DNA of 64,000 nt from the NCBI RefSeq assembly GCF_900116375.1, contig NZ_UETB01000001.1:813802-877801 (forward strand), read 5' to 3'. The stretch's first letter is position 1, and each line of letters starts with the position of its first letter. Both the position numbers and the translations under genes were made by a program. The notes under the pieces are model-generated. The model searched no databases and had not been told where the DNA came from. It saw nothing but the letters and a program-made list of their open reading frames with translations. This DNA is from Georgenia satyanarayanai. Lineage in GTDB: Bacteria > Actinomycetota > Actinomycetes > Actinomycetales > Actinomycetaceae. This document shows positions 40,896 to 50,362 of the stretch, piece after piece.

Positions 40896-41348
40896 TCAGG
40901 TGGGCTCGTCGGACTCGTGGAGCTGGACGAGGGCCGCGAGGCGACCGACCTCGCGGCGGGCGTAGTCGCCGTCGGCCGCCTGGATCGCCATGACCGCCAG
41001 GGTGGTGCCGTCGGAGAGGTCGAGCTGCGCCCACGGGCTGTTCGGGCCGAACCGCACCTCCACCACCTGCTCCCACGCCAGGCGGCGGACCTTGACGAGG
41101 TTCCGCACGGTCAGGCCGTCGTCGTCGGGCACGGCACGGACGGCCGCCTGCCGGAAGCACAGCCAGGCGAGGACAGCGGCGGTGACAAGGATCCCGACGA
41201 CGTCGAAGAACGACATGTCGAGGTCGTTAGCCGCCATGACGGTGAAGAGCACGGGCGGGCCGAGCGCGGTGAGGACGAGCAGGACCGAGGCCACCCATCG
41301 CGCCGCCAGCGGGCGGAACGGGCGCAGCAGCTCGGCCGACAGGTTCAC
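40896..41348 (-). CDS. PH-domain membrane protein
   Basis: A 150-residue protein with two transmembrane helices ([19 protein letters not shown] and [16 protein letters not shown]) followed by a bacterial PH-like beta domain ([52 protein letters not shown]). GTG 41348 overlaps the hisG stop (GTGA). PH-domain genes of this type follow hisG in many Micrococcales; the function is unknown. Confidence 0.87.
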   Translation of the reverse strand: MNLSAELLRPFRPLAARWVASVLLVLTALGPPVLFTVMAANDLDMSFFDVVGILVTAAVLAWLCFRQAAVRAVPDDDGLTVRNLVKVRRLAWEQVVEVRFGPNSPWAQLDLSDGTTLAVMAIQAADGDYARREVGRLAALVQLHESDEPT

Positions 41349-42187
41349 AGCCGCGAGGCGTGGATGGAGGTGACGATGATCGCCCGCGCCCCGACCTCGT
41401 ACAGCTCGTCCATCACACGGTTGGCGTCCTCGCGGAGCACCATGGCGCGCACCGCACGCCAGTTGCCGTCGTGCAGCGGGGACACGGTGGGCGACTCGAG
41501 GCCCGGGGTGACCGCGACGGCCTCGTCGACGTGCTCGACCGGCACGTCGTAGTCCATGAGGACGTAGCGGCGCGCGACGAGGACGCCCTGGAGACGGCGG
41601 TCGAGGACGTCGACGGCGGCCTCGGCGGGACGGTCCGCGGGGCGGATGAGCACCGCCTCGGACTGCAGGATCGGGTCGCCGAAGACCTCGAGCCCGGCCG
41701 CGCGAAGGGTGGAGCCGGTCTCGACGACGTCCGCGACGGCGTCGGCGATGCCGAGCTGGACGGAGGACTCCACGGCGCCGTCGAGGTGGACGACGCTCGC
41801 GTTGATGCCGCGCTCGGCGAGGTAGTTGCCGACGAGGACGTCGTAGCTCGTCGCCACGCGCGCCCCGGCGAGCTCCTCGACGGAGCGGACAGTCCCGGCC
41901 GGCGCCGCGAAGCGGAAGGTGGACCGGGCGAAGCCGAGGGGCCGGTGCTCGACGGCGGAGGTGCCGGAGTCGAGGAGGAGGTCGCGGCCGGTGATGCCGA
42001 CGTCGACGGTGCCGGTGCCGACGTACACGGCGATGTCACGGGGACGCAGGAAGAAGAACTCGACGCCGTTGGCGGGGTCGGGCAGGACGAGCTCGCGGTC
42101 ACGGCGACGGCGGTAGCCGGCCTCGGCGAGCATCTGGGTGGCGGGCTCGGACAGCGAGCCTTTGTTCGGGACGGCGATACGCAGCAC
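41345..42187 (-). CDS. hisG: ATP phosphoribosyltransferase HisG (long form)
   Basis: A 280-residue enzyme for the first step of histidine biosynthesis (ATP + PRPP). The start [25 protein letters not shown], the central [12 protein letters not shown] and the PRPP-binding [16 protein letters not shown] are typical. The length and the C-terminal ACT-like part ([18 protein letters not shown], the last 75 residues) show the hexameric form inhibited by histidine. It follows hisE by 25 bp, as is usual in Micrococcales. Confidence 0.96.
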   Translation of the reverse strand: MLRIAVPNKGSLSEPATQMLAEAGYRRRRDRELVLPDPANGVEFFFLRPRDIAVYVGTGTVDVGITGRDLLLDSGTSAVEHRPLGFARSTFRFAAPAGTVRSVEELAGARVATSYDVLVGNYLAERGINASVVHLDGAVESSVQLGIADAVADVVETGSTLRAAGLEVFGDPILQSEAVLIRPADRPAEAAVDVLDRRLQGVLVARRYVLMDYDVPVEHVDEAVAVTPGLESPTVSPLHDGNWRAVRAMVLREDANRVMDELYEVGARAIIVTSIHASRL

Positions 42188-42212
42188 GGGGGGATTCTCT
42201 CCGGTCGGTCGG

Positions 42213-42476
42213 TCAGAGCTTGCGGTAGACGTCCTCGAGGCTGATGCCGCGAGCGACCATCATGACCTGGACGTGGTAGAGCAGCTGGGAGATCTCCAGG
42301 GCGGCGGCGTCCTCACCCTCGTACTCCGCGGCCATCCACACCTCGGCGGCCTCCTCGACGATCTTCTTGCCGATCGCATGGACCCCCGCGTCCAGCTGGG
42401 CGACGGTCCCCGAGCCCTCGGGTCGCGTGTCCGCCTTGTGCTTGAGCTCGGCATAGAGGTCGTCGAAGGTCTTCAC
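42213..42476 (-). CDS. hisE: Phosphoribosyl-ATP pyrophosphatase HisE
   Basis: An 87-residue all-alpha NTP-pyrophosphohydrolase, second step of histidine biosynthesis. The metal-binding helix [17 protein letters not shown] and the [22 protein letters not shown] segment are characteristic. GTG 42476 is used: TATCCT (42484-42489, minus strand) ends 7 nt upstream, suggesting a separate leaderless transcript downstream of the importer genes. In many actinobacteria hisE-hisG follow the riboflavin genes; here they follow a riboswitch-controlled importer. Confidence 0.94.
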   Translation of the reverse strand: MKTFDDLYAELKHKADTRPEGSGTVAQLDAGVHAIGKKIVEEAAEVWMAAEYEGEDAAALEISQLLYHVQVMMVARGISLEDVYRKL

Positions 42477-42528
42477 GCCACTCAGGATAGGCCCCCGGCG
42501 CGGGCCGCCGGGGACGCCGTCCACGAGG

Positions 42529-43542
42529 TCAGGGGTGGGCCACGGCGTCGTTGGTCACGGCGGCGGTGACGTCGACCTCACCCTCGAGGAGCCCGGTCTC
42601 GGACATGAACGTGGCCATCGCCTCCCACCGCGCGAGGTCGTTGCCGCCCGACGCCGAGCCGTAGAGGGGGACCGTGGCCTCGACCGTGGCCAGGGCCGCG
42701 TCGCGGGCGGCGGGGTCCGCGAGCCCGGGGACGTGCTCGGCGGCGACGTCGACCGCCGCGGCCGGGTCCTCGACGACGTCCTGGACCCCGCGCATGGTGG
42801 CCGAGACGACCGCCGCCACCGTACCGCCGTCGTCCGCGAGGAGGTCCTCGTGGGTGCCGACACCGATCCCGACGAGGGGAACCTCACCGAGCGGGATCGT
42901 GCGCACGTCCACGCCCGCCTCCGCGAACTGGACGGCGTCGTTGTTGGCGTAGCCCATGACGGCGTCGACGTGACCGGCGCTGAGCGCAGCCTGCTGCGTG
43001 AAGCCGATGTGCTCGACGGTGAGGTCGTCCTCGGTCAACCCGGCGTCGGCCAGGAGGGCGAGGAGGCCGAAGTACGTCTCCCCGAACGGTCCGGGGATGC
43101 CGACCGAGCGGCCGGCGAGGTCCTCGGCACTGGTGATGTCGGAGTCGGCGGGCACGATGAGGACGACGGGGTACTCCTCGTAGAGCGTCGCGACGTTGAC
43201 CACCGGGACGCCGGCCGAGCGTGCCTGGAGCATCTCGTCCCCGCCCGCGACGACGAGGTCCTCCTCCCCCGCCTCGAGGGCACCGAAGAGCGACTCGGAG
43301 GCGCCGTGGTGGCGCAGCGTGACGTCGACGCCCGCGTCCTCGTAGTACCCGCGCGCCTCGGCGACGTAGAAGGGGGCGAACTGGACGTCCGGGGTGTAGG
43401 TGAGACCGATGACCATCTCCTCCCCCGCGTCGGTGCTGGTGTCGGAGGACTCGTCGGGGCTCGCGCAGGCGGCGAGGACGACCGCGGTCGCGGCGGTGAG
43501 GGCGAGGACGGTGCGGCGGCGGGTCACGGGGTGGCGGGTCAC
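42529..43542 (-). CDS. ribY: NMT1/THI5-type substrate-binding lipoprotein, putative riboflavin transporter RibY
   Basis: A 337-residue solute-binding lipoprotein. The Arg-rich n-region and VLAAC lipobox (Cys near residue 26) are followed by the NMT1-like domain ([88 protein letters not shown]). By fold it could bind the thiamine pyrimidine or riboflavin. The FMN riboswitch upstream of its operon argues for riboflavin (RibY). GTG 43542 overlaps the permease stop (GTGA); GTG 43527 is an alternative. No ATPase gene is adjacent. Confidence 0.8.
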   Translation of the reverse strand: MTRHPVTRRRTVLALTAATAVVLAACASPDESSDTSTDAGEEMVIGLTYTPDVQFAPFYVAEARGYYEDAGVDVTLRHHGASESLFGALEAGEEDLVVAGGDEMLQARSAGVPVVNVATLYEEYPVVLIVPADSDITSAEDLAGRSVGIPGPFGETYFGLLALLADAGLTEDDLTVEHIGFTQQAALSAGHVDAVMGYANNDAVQFAEAGVDVRTIPLGEVPLVGIGVGTHEDLLADDGGTVAAVVSATMRGVQDVVEDPAAAVDVAAEHVPGLADPAARDAALATVEATVPLYGSASGGNDLARWEAMATFMSETGLLEGEVDVTAAVTNDAVAHP

Positions 43543-44393
43543 GGGGTGCTCCTGGGTGAGGGACGGACGGCGCGGCGGGCGCCGAAGCGGGTGCGGACCG
43601 TGGGGCGGTCGTCGACGGCGAGGCGCTCGACGAGCCGCAGGGCGGCGTACATGAGGACGGCGAGGAGGGCGAGGACGGCGAGGGTCGCGAAGAGGCCGGT
43701 CGTGTCGGCGGAGTTCGCCTGGACCGACAGGACCATTCCCAGGCCCCGGCCACCCATGACGAACTCCCCGACGACGGCCCCGGTCACCGAGAGGGTGAAG
43801 CCGTTGCGCAGCCCGGTGAGCAGGCTGGGCAGCGACATCGGCACCTCCATGTGGCGCAGCATCGACCAGCCGTGGGCGCCGTCGAGGCGGGCGGCGTCGA
43901 TGACCTCGGGGTCGAGGGTGCGCAGGCCGAGGATGGTGGCGAGGAGGATCGGGAAGAAGACGAGCAGCGCGCAGAGCAGGACGATCGGCAGCAGGCCGTA
44001 GCCCACCCAGATGACGAGCAGCGGGGCGAGCGCGACGGCGGGCAGGGCCTGGGAGGCCGCGACGTACGGCTGCAGGCCGGCCGCGGCCCAGCGGTTGCGG
44101 GCGATGAGGTAGCCGAGCGGGAAGGCGACGGCGGCGCCGAGGACGCTGCCGAGCACCGCCTCCACCCAGGTGATCCACGTGTAGGCGAGGAGGTTGCCCG
44201 CGGTGAGCTCGGTCCACAGTCGCACGGCGACGGCGCTGGGCGCGGGCAGGAAGAACGGGGAGACCACGCCGGAGCGGGTGACCGCCTCCCAGGCGAGGAG
44301 GACGACGGCGCCGAGCGCCAGCGGCGTGAGCCACACGACGCGGCGGGCGCGACGGTGGATGGCGAGCGTGCGCGCGAGCGGTGCCTGCTCCAT
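43539..44393 (-). CDS. ribX: ABC transporter permease, putative riboflavin transporter RibX
   Basis: A 284-residue inner-membrane permease of the SsuC/TauC/ThiX type with about six transmembrane helices and the ATPase-docking EAA loop (EVIDAARLDGAHGWSMLRHMEVPMSLPSLLTGL). ATG 44393 is chosen because GGAGGG lies 5 nt upstream; GTG 44411 would put that site inside the gene. It is the first gene after the FMN riboswitch and is coupled to the binding-protein gene, so the pair is best read as the riboflavin importer RibXY. An ATP-binding subunit would have to come from elsewhere. Confidence 0.82.
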   Translation of the reverse strand: MEQAPLARTLAIHRRARRVVWLTPLALGAVVLLAWEAVTRSGVVSPFFLPAPSAVAVRLWTELTAGNLLAYTWITWVEAVLGSVLGAAVAFPLGYLIARNRWAAAGLQPYVAASQALPAVALAPLLVIWVGYGLLPIVLLCALLVFFPILLATILGLRTLDPEVIDAARLDGAHGWSMLRHMEVPMSLPSLLTGLRNGFTLSVTGAVVGEFVMGGRGLGMVLSVQANSADTTGLFATLAVLALLAVLMYAALRLVERLAVDDRPTVRTRFGARRAVRPSPRSTP

Positions 44394-44432
44394 GTCGTCC
44401 CTCCGGGTCACTGACGGTGTGATCCGGGGTCG

Positions 44433-44452
44433 GCGGACGCGTGAGCGTCCGC
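44433..44452 (-). promoter_or_regulatory. Hairpin in the riboswitch expression platform
   Basis: Perfect 8-bp hairpin (GCGGACGC / GCGTCCGC, 4-nt loop) between the FMN aptamer and the ribX start codon. It may be part of the expression platform. There is no U-tract, so control of translation or a GC-type terminator are both possible. Confidence 0.5.
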
Positions 44453-44481
44453 GGCGTGCACCGAGGGGTCGACGCAGCGCC

Positions 44482-44601
44482 CGTGCATCCTCCCATCCGG
44501 ACTTTCACCGTCGGTCCTGGAGTTCCACCAGGTCAACCACCTCGGAAGGTGGGTCGCGGACTGTCACCGCCGGTTCGGAATCTCACCGACCCCGGAGCAC
44601 G
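44482..44601 (-). promoter_or_regulatory. FMN riboswitch (RFN element)
   Basis: On the minus strand the sequence carries the RFN signature blocks in order: CGTGCTCCGGGGTCGGTGAG, ATTCCGAACCGGCGGTGACA, AGTCCGCGACCC, the variable arm, TTGACCTGGTGGAACTCCAG, then GACCGACGGTGAAAGTCCGG and ATGGGAGGATGCACG. The closing stem P1 pairs CGTGC with GCACG. RFN elements bind FMN and switch off riboflavin synthesis or uptake genes. It lies 88 nt before ribX, 104 nt after rpe. Confidence 0.96.
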
Positions 44602-44705
44602 TTCTTGCAGCATCAAGCATGCCACAGACGGGATTGTTCCCGGGCAGGTGGGGGCGTGTGCCACAAGCGGGTCTGGTGGGCGCGGCGCGCCGGGCTACAC
44701 GTCGG

Positions 44706-45365
44706 TCAGCGGGCTGCTGCTGCGAGCTCGCGCAGCGCACTGACCTCGGCGTTGGGGTCCTCGGCACCGTAGACGGCGGAGCCCGCGACGAAGGTGTCCG
44801 CACCGGCGCGGGCGGCGATCGCGATGGTGTCGCGGGAGATGCCGCCGTCGACCTGGAGCCAGATGTCTCGGCCGGAGGCGTCGATCGCCTCCCGGGCGGC
44901 GGCGATCTTGGTGACGGTCGACTCGAGGAAGCGCTGGCCGCCGAAGCCGGGCTCCACGGTCATGACGAGGAGCATGTCGAGCTCCTCGAGGTAGTCGAGG
45001 TACGGGGTGATGTCGGTGGTGGGACGCACGGCGACAGCGGCGCGGGCGCCGGCGTCGCGGATCTCGCGGGCGAGCCGGATCGGGGCGACCGAGGCTTCCG
45101 CGTGGAAGGTGACCGAGGCGCAGCCCGCCTCGGCGTAGCCGCGGGCCCACCGGTCGGGGTCCTCGATCATGAGGTGCGCGTCCACCGGCACCGGGCTCGC
45201 CGCGACGATCCGCTCGACCACCGGCAGCCCGACCGTGAGGTTGGGGACGAAGTGGTTGTCCATGACGTCCACGTGCACGAGGTCGGCGCCCGAGATACGC
45301 CCGAGCTCCCCCGTGAGGTCGGCGAAGTCGGCGTTGAGGATGCTGGGAGTGATGCGTACGGCCAC
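44706..45365 (-). CDS. rpe: Ribulose-phosphate 3-epimerase
   Basis: A 219-residue TIM-barrel enzyme interconverting ribulose-5-phosphate and xylulose-5-phosphate (pentose phosphate pathway). Conserved segments are [54 protein letters not shown] and [11 protein letters not shown]. The start GTG 45365 has TAGGCT (45372-45377, minus strand) ending 6 nt upstream. rpe commonly begins the riboflavin cluster in actinobacteria because ribulose-5-phosphate feeds RibB. Here that cluster is reduced to a transporter. Confidence 0.96.
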   Translation of the reverse strand: MAVRITPSILNADFADLTGELGRISGADLVHVDVMDNHFVPNLTVGLPVVERIVAASPVPVDAHLMIEDPDRWARGYAEAGCASVTFHAEASVAPIRLAREIRDAGARAAVAVRPTTDITPYLDYLEELDMLLVMTVEPGFGGQRFLESTVTKIAAAREAIDASGRDIWLQVDGGISRDTIAIAARAGADTFVAGSAVYGAEDPNAEVSALRELAAAAR

Positions 45366-45576
45366 GTCCCGAGCCTACCCATGCCGGGCACGGCAGGCCG
45401 TGCTCGCACACAAGACCGTCGGACGTCGGTGGGGTACGGGCTGCTGGACCGGCGGCACGACGGAGGCTCGGCGGTGGTGGACGGGGTGGCCTGGATGGTC
45501 GCCGGCACAGGGCCCGACTCGAATGTCAGTGGCCCCTGAGACGATGTGACCAGCAGCACATCGAGCTTGGCAGGGG

Positions 45577-47109
45577 GTGGGGACAGTGGCCGCAGAGGTG
45601 GCCGACGGCGCGGGCTCGGGCGGCGCGGGCGGCGGGGAGGCGTGGTCGCCCGCTCACCTGGTGGAGGGGCTGCGGTCCATGCTTGCCGAGTCGGGCGGCC
45701 TGGCGGGGACGAGCTGGCACGAGGTCGACGGCCACCAGCTGCACGAGGCGCTCGGCGTGCTGGAGCAGGTGGAGCGGCAGCTCTCGGGGGCACGTGCGGC
45801 GATGCTGGCGACGATCGAGGCCAACGGGCTGTGGGCGCTGGGCGGTCAGCGGACCTTCAGCGCCTGGCTGCGGACCCGGACCGACGCCACCGCCCCGAGT
45901 GCCTCGCGGCAGGTGCGCCAGGCGCGGGCGCTGCGGGACCTGCTGCCGTTGACGCGGGCGGCCCTGGAGGCGGGCCGCGTCAGCGAGGACCATGTCGGCG
46001 TCCTGGTGCGTGGGGCGATCACCACCAACCGGCTGCGGGCTCAGCTGTCCGATGATGAGTTCGGTGAGGCGTTCCTCGTGGAGCAGGCCCAGCGGATGGA
46101 TGCCGGGTCCTTCGCCAAGCTCGTGGCCACCTGGGCCATCGCATCGGATCCCGAGGCCGCCGACGGCGCATGGCGGGACGACACCACCAAGGAGCAGCTG
46201 ACGCTCTCGCGGACCATGGACGGCTACCACCTCAACGGGTGGCTGGACGAGCTGTCGGGGCAGAGCGTGGACACCGCGCTGCGCGCGCACATGGGCCGCA
46301 AGGCCAAGGACGATGAGCGCACCCCGGCCCAACGGCGGGCCGCGGCGCTGACGTCGCTGGCGCGGCAGTCGCTGGACGCCGGGGAGCAGGGCAAGGGTGC
46401 CCGCATCCGCCCCCACGTCACCGTGACCGCCGACATCGAGACCCTGCGGGCGCTGGCCGCGGCCACCGGTTCGCCGCGGCCGCCGGTCACCTCCGGTGGG
46501 CGCGAGCACGAGCCGGGCGGCGGGTTCGGCTTCTGGGAGGAGGCCACCTTCACTGCCTCAAGCGGCCCGCGCGACCCCGACCGCTCCCAGGAGGACCTGT
46601 TCCCCCTGTCGCCCGAGGCGCAGGCGTGGATGGACACCTGGCAGCCCGGCGACACCCATGTCATCTCCGCGGCCATCGACCCCCAGGCGATGATCGGGGT
46701 GCAGCCGGCCACCCTGGAGGACGGCACGCCCATCCCACCGGCCATGCTCGCCCGCCTGGTGTGCGAGTCGAGCCTCTCCCGGGTGGTGTTCGGACCAGAG
46801 TCCACGGTGCTGGACGTGGGTAGGGAGCAGCGGATCTTCCCCGCCCACATGGTGCGGGCGATCATCGCCCGCGACAAGACGTGCCAGGTCCCCGACTGCG
46901 ACGAACCACCCGGTAACGGGGAGATCCACCACTCCATCCAGTGGTACCGCGACGGCGGGGCCACCTGTGTGGAGCACGGCATCCTGCTGTGCTGGCACCA
47001 CCACGACTGGGTCCACGCCTACGGCATCACCATCGTCAGAGCCGCCGGCCGCTGGTACTTCTACACCCGCCACGGCCAGCTCATCACCGCCAAGCACGAA
47101 CAGACCTAG
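45577..47109 (+). CDS. DUF222-HNH endonuclease domain protein (13E12 repeat family)
   Basis: A 510-residue protein with an N-terminal DUF222 (REP13E12-type) region (about residues 20-330) and a C-terminal HNH nuclease motif (CQVPDCDEPPGNGEIHHSIQW...GILLCWHHHDWVH, about residues 435-485). These occur in many copies in actinobacterial genomes and behave like mobile or selfish elements, although transposition has not been shown. It is on the plus strand inside a minus-strand housekeeping cluster, separating rpe from rsmB. GTG 45577 or 45586 may be the start. Confidence 0.88.
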   Translation: MGTVAAEVADGAGSGGAGGGEAWSPAHLVEGLRSMLAESGGLAGTSWHEVDGHQLHEALGVLEQVERQLSGARAAMLATIEANGLWALGGQRTFSAWLRTRTDATAPSASRQVRQARALRDLLPLTRAALEAGRVSEDHVGVLVRGAITTNRLRAQLSDDEFGEAFLVEQAQRMDAGSFAKLVATWAIASDPEAADGAWRDDTTKEQLTLSRTMDGYHLNGWLDELSGQSVDTALRAHMGRKAKDDERTPAQRRAAALTSLARQSLDAGEQGKGARIRPHVTVTADIETLRALAAATGSPRPPVTSGGREHEPGGGFGFWEEATFTASSGPRDPDRSQEDLFPLSPEAQAWMDTWQPGDTHVISAAIDPQAMIGVQPATLEDGTPIPPAMLARLVCESSLSRVVFGPESTVLDVGREQRIFPAHMVRAIIARDKTCQVPDCDEPPGNGEIHHSIQWYRDGGATCVEHGILLCWHHHDWVHAYGITIVRAAGRWYFYTRHGQLITAKHEQT

Positions 47110-47199
47110 CAGCCCCAGGGGACAGGTCTGCCCACCGGCCGGTGAGCGAGCGGCCGGAGCTCGGCGTGGACCGGGCGCGGGCGCGGCCGCGGCTGGCGG

Positions 47200-48684
47200 T
47201 CAGGCGTTCTTACGCAGCAGCGCGAGGAACATCGCGTCGGTGCCGTGCAGGTGGGGCCACAGCTGGACGTCGGGGCCCTCGCCGAGGTCGGGCACCTCCG
47301 TCCCTGTCGCGACGGTCAGGGCCTCGCGGGCGTCGAGACGAGTGACGTCCTCACGGCCGCGCAGGACGTCCTCGACCACGGCGCTGGTCTCCGCCAGGTG
47401 CGGCGAGCAGGTCACGTAGGCGACCACTCCCCCGGGCCGCACCGCTTCCAGCGCCGAGCCCAGCAGCTCGCGCTGCAGCGACGTGAGGCCGGGCAGGTCG
47501 CTCGGCTGGCGCCGCCAGCGTGACTCCGGTCGACGGCGCAGCGCTCCCAGGCCCGTGCACGGCGCGTCGACGAGCACCCGGTCGTACACGCCCGGCTCGG
47601 CCTCACCGACCTCCCGGCCGTCCCCGGTGCGGACGTCGACGCTCTCGCGAAGCGCGGCGGTGGACTGACGCACCAGGCGGGCACGGTGCGGAGCGACCTC
47701 GTTGGCGAGCAGGTGGACCTCGCGCTCCGCGGCGATCGCGCCGAGCAGGGCCGACTTGCCGCCCGGCCCTGCGCACAGGTCGAGCCAGCGGCTCTCCTGC
47801 TCGCCGTCCGGCCCTGGGAGCGTCTCGGCCGCGGCGAGAGCGAGGGCAACGAGCTGGCTGCCCTCGTCCTGGACCCCGGCGAGGGCGTCACGCACCGCGG
47901 GCAGGGAGGCCGGGTCACCGCCGGCGAGCCGCAGCGCCGTGGGGGCCCAGCTGCCGGGCGTGCCGCGCTCCCCCAGCGTCTGAGTCACCTGCTCGGCGAG
48001 CTCCTCGGTGGAGACCAGGCCCGGGCGGGCGACGAGCGTGACCGCCGGCGGGGTGTTGTCCGCCTCGAGGAGCTCGGCGAGCTCGGCGCCGGGCCGGTCG
48101 GCCGCGCGCAGCGAGGAGCGCAGGGCGCGCACCACCCACGCGGGGTGCGACTCGACGGCCGCCAGGTACGCGCCGTCGTCGGGAATCTCCTCGCGGAGCT
48201 GGGCCAGCCAGGTGTCGAGGTCCTGCCGGCCGACCGCGCGGAGCACCGCGTTGGCGAAGCCGCTCGCCCCGGTGCCGACACGGGCCCGCACGAGGTTGAC
48301 CGTCTGGGAGACGGCGGCGTGCGACGGCACGCGCATGCCGAGGATCTGGTGGGCGCCCATGCGCAGCAGGTCGAGGACGGGCGGGTCGAGCTGGTCGAGG
48401 GGTCGGCCGTTGGTGCAGCGCGCCAGGATCGCGTCGTATCTGCCGCGCAGGCGCAGCGTGCCGTAGACGAGCTCGGTGGCGAAGGCCGCATCACGGCCGG
48501 TGAGCCCGCGCTCGCGCAGCAGCTTGGGCAGGGCGAGGTTGGCGTAGGCGTCGCTCGTCGCGACGGCCTCGAGGGTGTCGGCGGCCGCGGTGCGGGCGGC
48601 GTCGGCGGCCTCCCGACGGCGGGGGCCGGTCGGGCGGCCACCGCCGCGGCGGGGACCGCGGGAGCCCGGGCGCTGCTCGCTCAT
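47200..48684 (-). CDS. rsmB: 16S rRNA (cytosine-967-C5)-methyltransferase RsmB
   Basis: A 494-residue protein with an N-terminal NusB-like RNA-binding domain ([51 protein letters not shown]) and a C-terminal SAM-dependent methyltransferase domain: SAM motif [14 protein letters not shown], motif [20 protein letters not shown] and catalytic [13 protein letters not shown] 48684 overlaps the fmt stop (ATGA), so it is coupled to fmt. The N-terminal 25 residues are disordered and basic. Confidence 0.94.
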   Translation of the reverse strand: MSEQRPGSRGPRRGGGRPTGPRRREAADAARTAAADTLEAVATSDAYANLALPKLLRERGLTGRDAAFATELVYGTLRLRGRYDAILARCTNGRPLDQLDPPVLDLLRMGAHQILGMRVPSHAAVSQTVNLVRARVGTGASGFANAVLRAVGRQDLDTWLAQLREEIPDDGAYLAAVESHPAWVVRALRSSLRAADRPGAELAELLEADNTPPAVTLVARPGLVSTEELAEQVTQTLGERGTPGSWAPTALRLAGGDPASLPAVRDALAGVQDEGSQLVALALAAAETLPGPDGEQESRWLDLCAGPGGKSALLGAIAAEREVHLLANEVAPHRARLVRQSTAALRESVDVRTGDGREVGEAEPGVYDRVLVDAPCTGLGALRRRPESRWRRQPSDLPGLTSLQRELLGSALEAVRPGGVVAYVTCSPHLAETSAVVEDVLRGREDVTRLDAREALTVATGTEVPDLGEGPDVQLWPHLHGTDAMFLALLRKNA

Positions 48685-49622
48685 GCTGCCTCCCCGCCGA
48701 GACGCGCCTCCTCGGGCAGCCGGGCGCCGCGTGCCCAGTCGGCCGCGGCCATCCACGAGCGACCGGCCGGCGCCACCTGCCCGAGCTCGACGGCGCCGTT
48801 CCCCGTACCGACGAGCACCTCCGCCTTCGCCGCGTGCAGCGCGCCGGGGGCCAGGTCGTCGACGTCGGCGCGCACCTGGACGGGGCCGAGCTTGAGCCTG
48901 GAGCCGTCGGGCGCCGTCGTCCACGGGCCCGGCGCGGGCGTGGTGCCGCGGACGAGACGGTCCACGGCGACGGCTGGGGCCGCCCACTCCACCCGCGCGT
49001 CGGTGACCTCCAGGCGCGGGGCGTGGCTCACGCCGTCGGCGGGTTGCGGGACGGGGACCGCGCTGCCGGACTCGAGCGCGTCGAGGGTGGCGAGGAGGAG
49101 CGGCGCGCCGGACCCGGCGAGGCGGGCGAGGAGGTCGCCGGCGGTGTCGGTCGGGCGGACTGTCTCCGTGAGGGTGCCGAGCACCGGGCCGGTGTCCAGG
49201 CCCTCCTCGATGCGGAAGGTGGTGGCGCCGGTGACGTCGTCGCCGGCGATGACGGCGTGCTGGACGGGTGCGGCACCGCGCCACGCGGGCAGCAGGGAGA
49301 AGTGGAGGTTGACCCAGCCGTGGCGCGGGACGTCCAGCAGCGCAGGCGGGATGAGGGCGCCGTAGGCGACGACGGGCGCGGCGTCGACGCCGAGGGCGGC
49401 GATCTCCTCCTGCGCCTCGGCGTCACGCAGGGTGCGCGGCGTGAGGACCGGGATGCCCTGCTCGCGGGCCCACGCGGCGACGGGGCTCGGGTGGAGGGTG
49501 CGGCCGCGGCCGCGTCGGGCGTCGGGCCGGGTGAGGACGGCGACCACCTCGTGCTCGGACTCCGCGAGGGCACGCAGTGACGGGAGGGCGACCTCGGGGG
49601 TGCCGGCGAAGAGGAGGCGCAT
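48681..49622 (-). CDS. fmt: Methionyl-tRNA formyltransferase
   Basis: A 313-residue enzyme that formylates initiator Met-tRNA using 10-formyltetrahydrofolate. The start [22 protein letters not shown], the catalytic region [41 protein letters not shown] (Asn, His, Asp catalytic set) and the C-terminal OB domain are all present. TAGACT (49631-49636, minus strand) ends 8 nt before the ATG, a leaderless pattern. It is followed by rsmB as usual. Confidence 0.96.
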   Translation of the reverse strand: MRLLFAGTPEVALPSLRALAESEHEVVAVLTRPDARRGRGRTLHPSPVAAWAREQGIPVLTPRTLRDAEAQEEIAALGVDAAPVVAYGALIPPALLDVPRHGWVNLHFSLLPAWRGAAPVQHAVIAGDDVTGATTFRIEEGLDTGPVLGTLTETVRPTDTAGDLLARLAGSGAPLLLATLDALESGSAVPVPQPADGVSHAPRLEVTDARVEWAAPAVAVDRLVRGTTPAPGPWTTAPDGSRLKLGPVQVRADVDDLAPGALHAAKAEVLVGTGNGAVELGQVAPAGRSWMAAADWARGARLPEEARLGGEAA

Positions 49623-49653
49623 GGGCCAAGAGTCTAGGCGCCCGAGCGGGGCG

Positions 49654-50283
49654 TCAGACCGGCAGGCCGAGCTCGCGCAGGTCCGCCCGCAGCTGGTCCG
49701 CGCCGGTGAAGTGACGGGCCACGAGACCCGCGCCGGAGGCGGCGTCGACGTTGCGCAGGGAGTCGTCGGTGAAGAAGGTGAGCGGCGGGTCGAGCTTGAA
49801 GCGCTGGATGAGCAGGTCGTAGATCGCCGGGTCCGGCTTGGCCACGCCCACCTCGCCCGAGACGAGGACGCCTTCGAGCCGGTTGATCACCGGGGCCGAC
49901 GCGGCCGCCTCGTGGAAGTTCTCCGCCGACCAGTTCGTCAGGCCCAGGACGCGGATGTCGGCGGCGATGAGCTCCTCGACGATCTCGGTGGTGCCGGGGA
50001 CCGGACCGCCGAGCGACTGCGCGAAGTTCGTCACGTAGTGCTCGAAGTCGGCGGCGCGGTGGGGGTGGCTGCGCTCGAGGGCGGCGCGGGCGTCGGCGAA
50101 GCTGCGTCCGGCGTCCTGCTCGTGGTTGAAGCTCGGGAAGTCGATCTCGGCGTGGAAGGCGTCGAACTCCTCGCGGGTCCAGCGCTCGGCGAAGGCCTCG
50201 TAGGGGTCCCACCTCACCAGCACCTGTCCGAGGTCGAACACGACGGTGGTGATCGGGCCGGTCACCGGGACGGAGGACTGCAT
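49654..50283 (-). CDS. HAD-superfamily hydrolase (haloacid dehalogenase-like phosphatase)
   Basis: A 209-residue cytosolic HAD phosphatase. Motif I is [12 protein letters not shown] (nucleophile Asp), motif [10 protein letters not shown], motif [13 protein letters not shown] and motif [11 protein letters not shown]. The cap is the small helical type (class I). GGAAGG precedes ATG 50283. It resembles YihX/alpha-D-glucose-1-phosphate-type enzymes; the substrate is not determinable. Confidence 0.9.
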   Translation of the reverse strand: MQSSVPVTGPITTVVFDLGQVLVRWDPYEAFAERWTREEFDAFHAEIDFPSFNHEQDAGRSFADARAALERSHPHRAADFEHYVTNFAQSLGGPVPGTTEIVEELIAADIRVLGLTNWSAENFHEAAASAPVINRLEGVLVSGEVGVAKPDPAIYDLLIQRFKLDPPLTFFTDDSLRNVDAASGAGLVARHFTGADQLRADLRELGLPV

Positions 50284-50362
50284 CGCGGATCGCCTTCCAG
50301 TAGGGGTCGTCCCGACCCTAGACGACGCCGTCATTCGGCGCGGCACGGTGCCGGAGGCGAGG

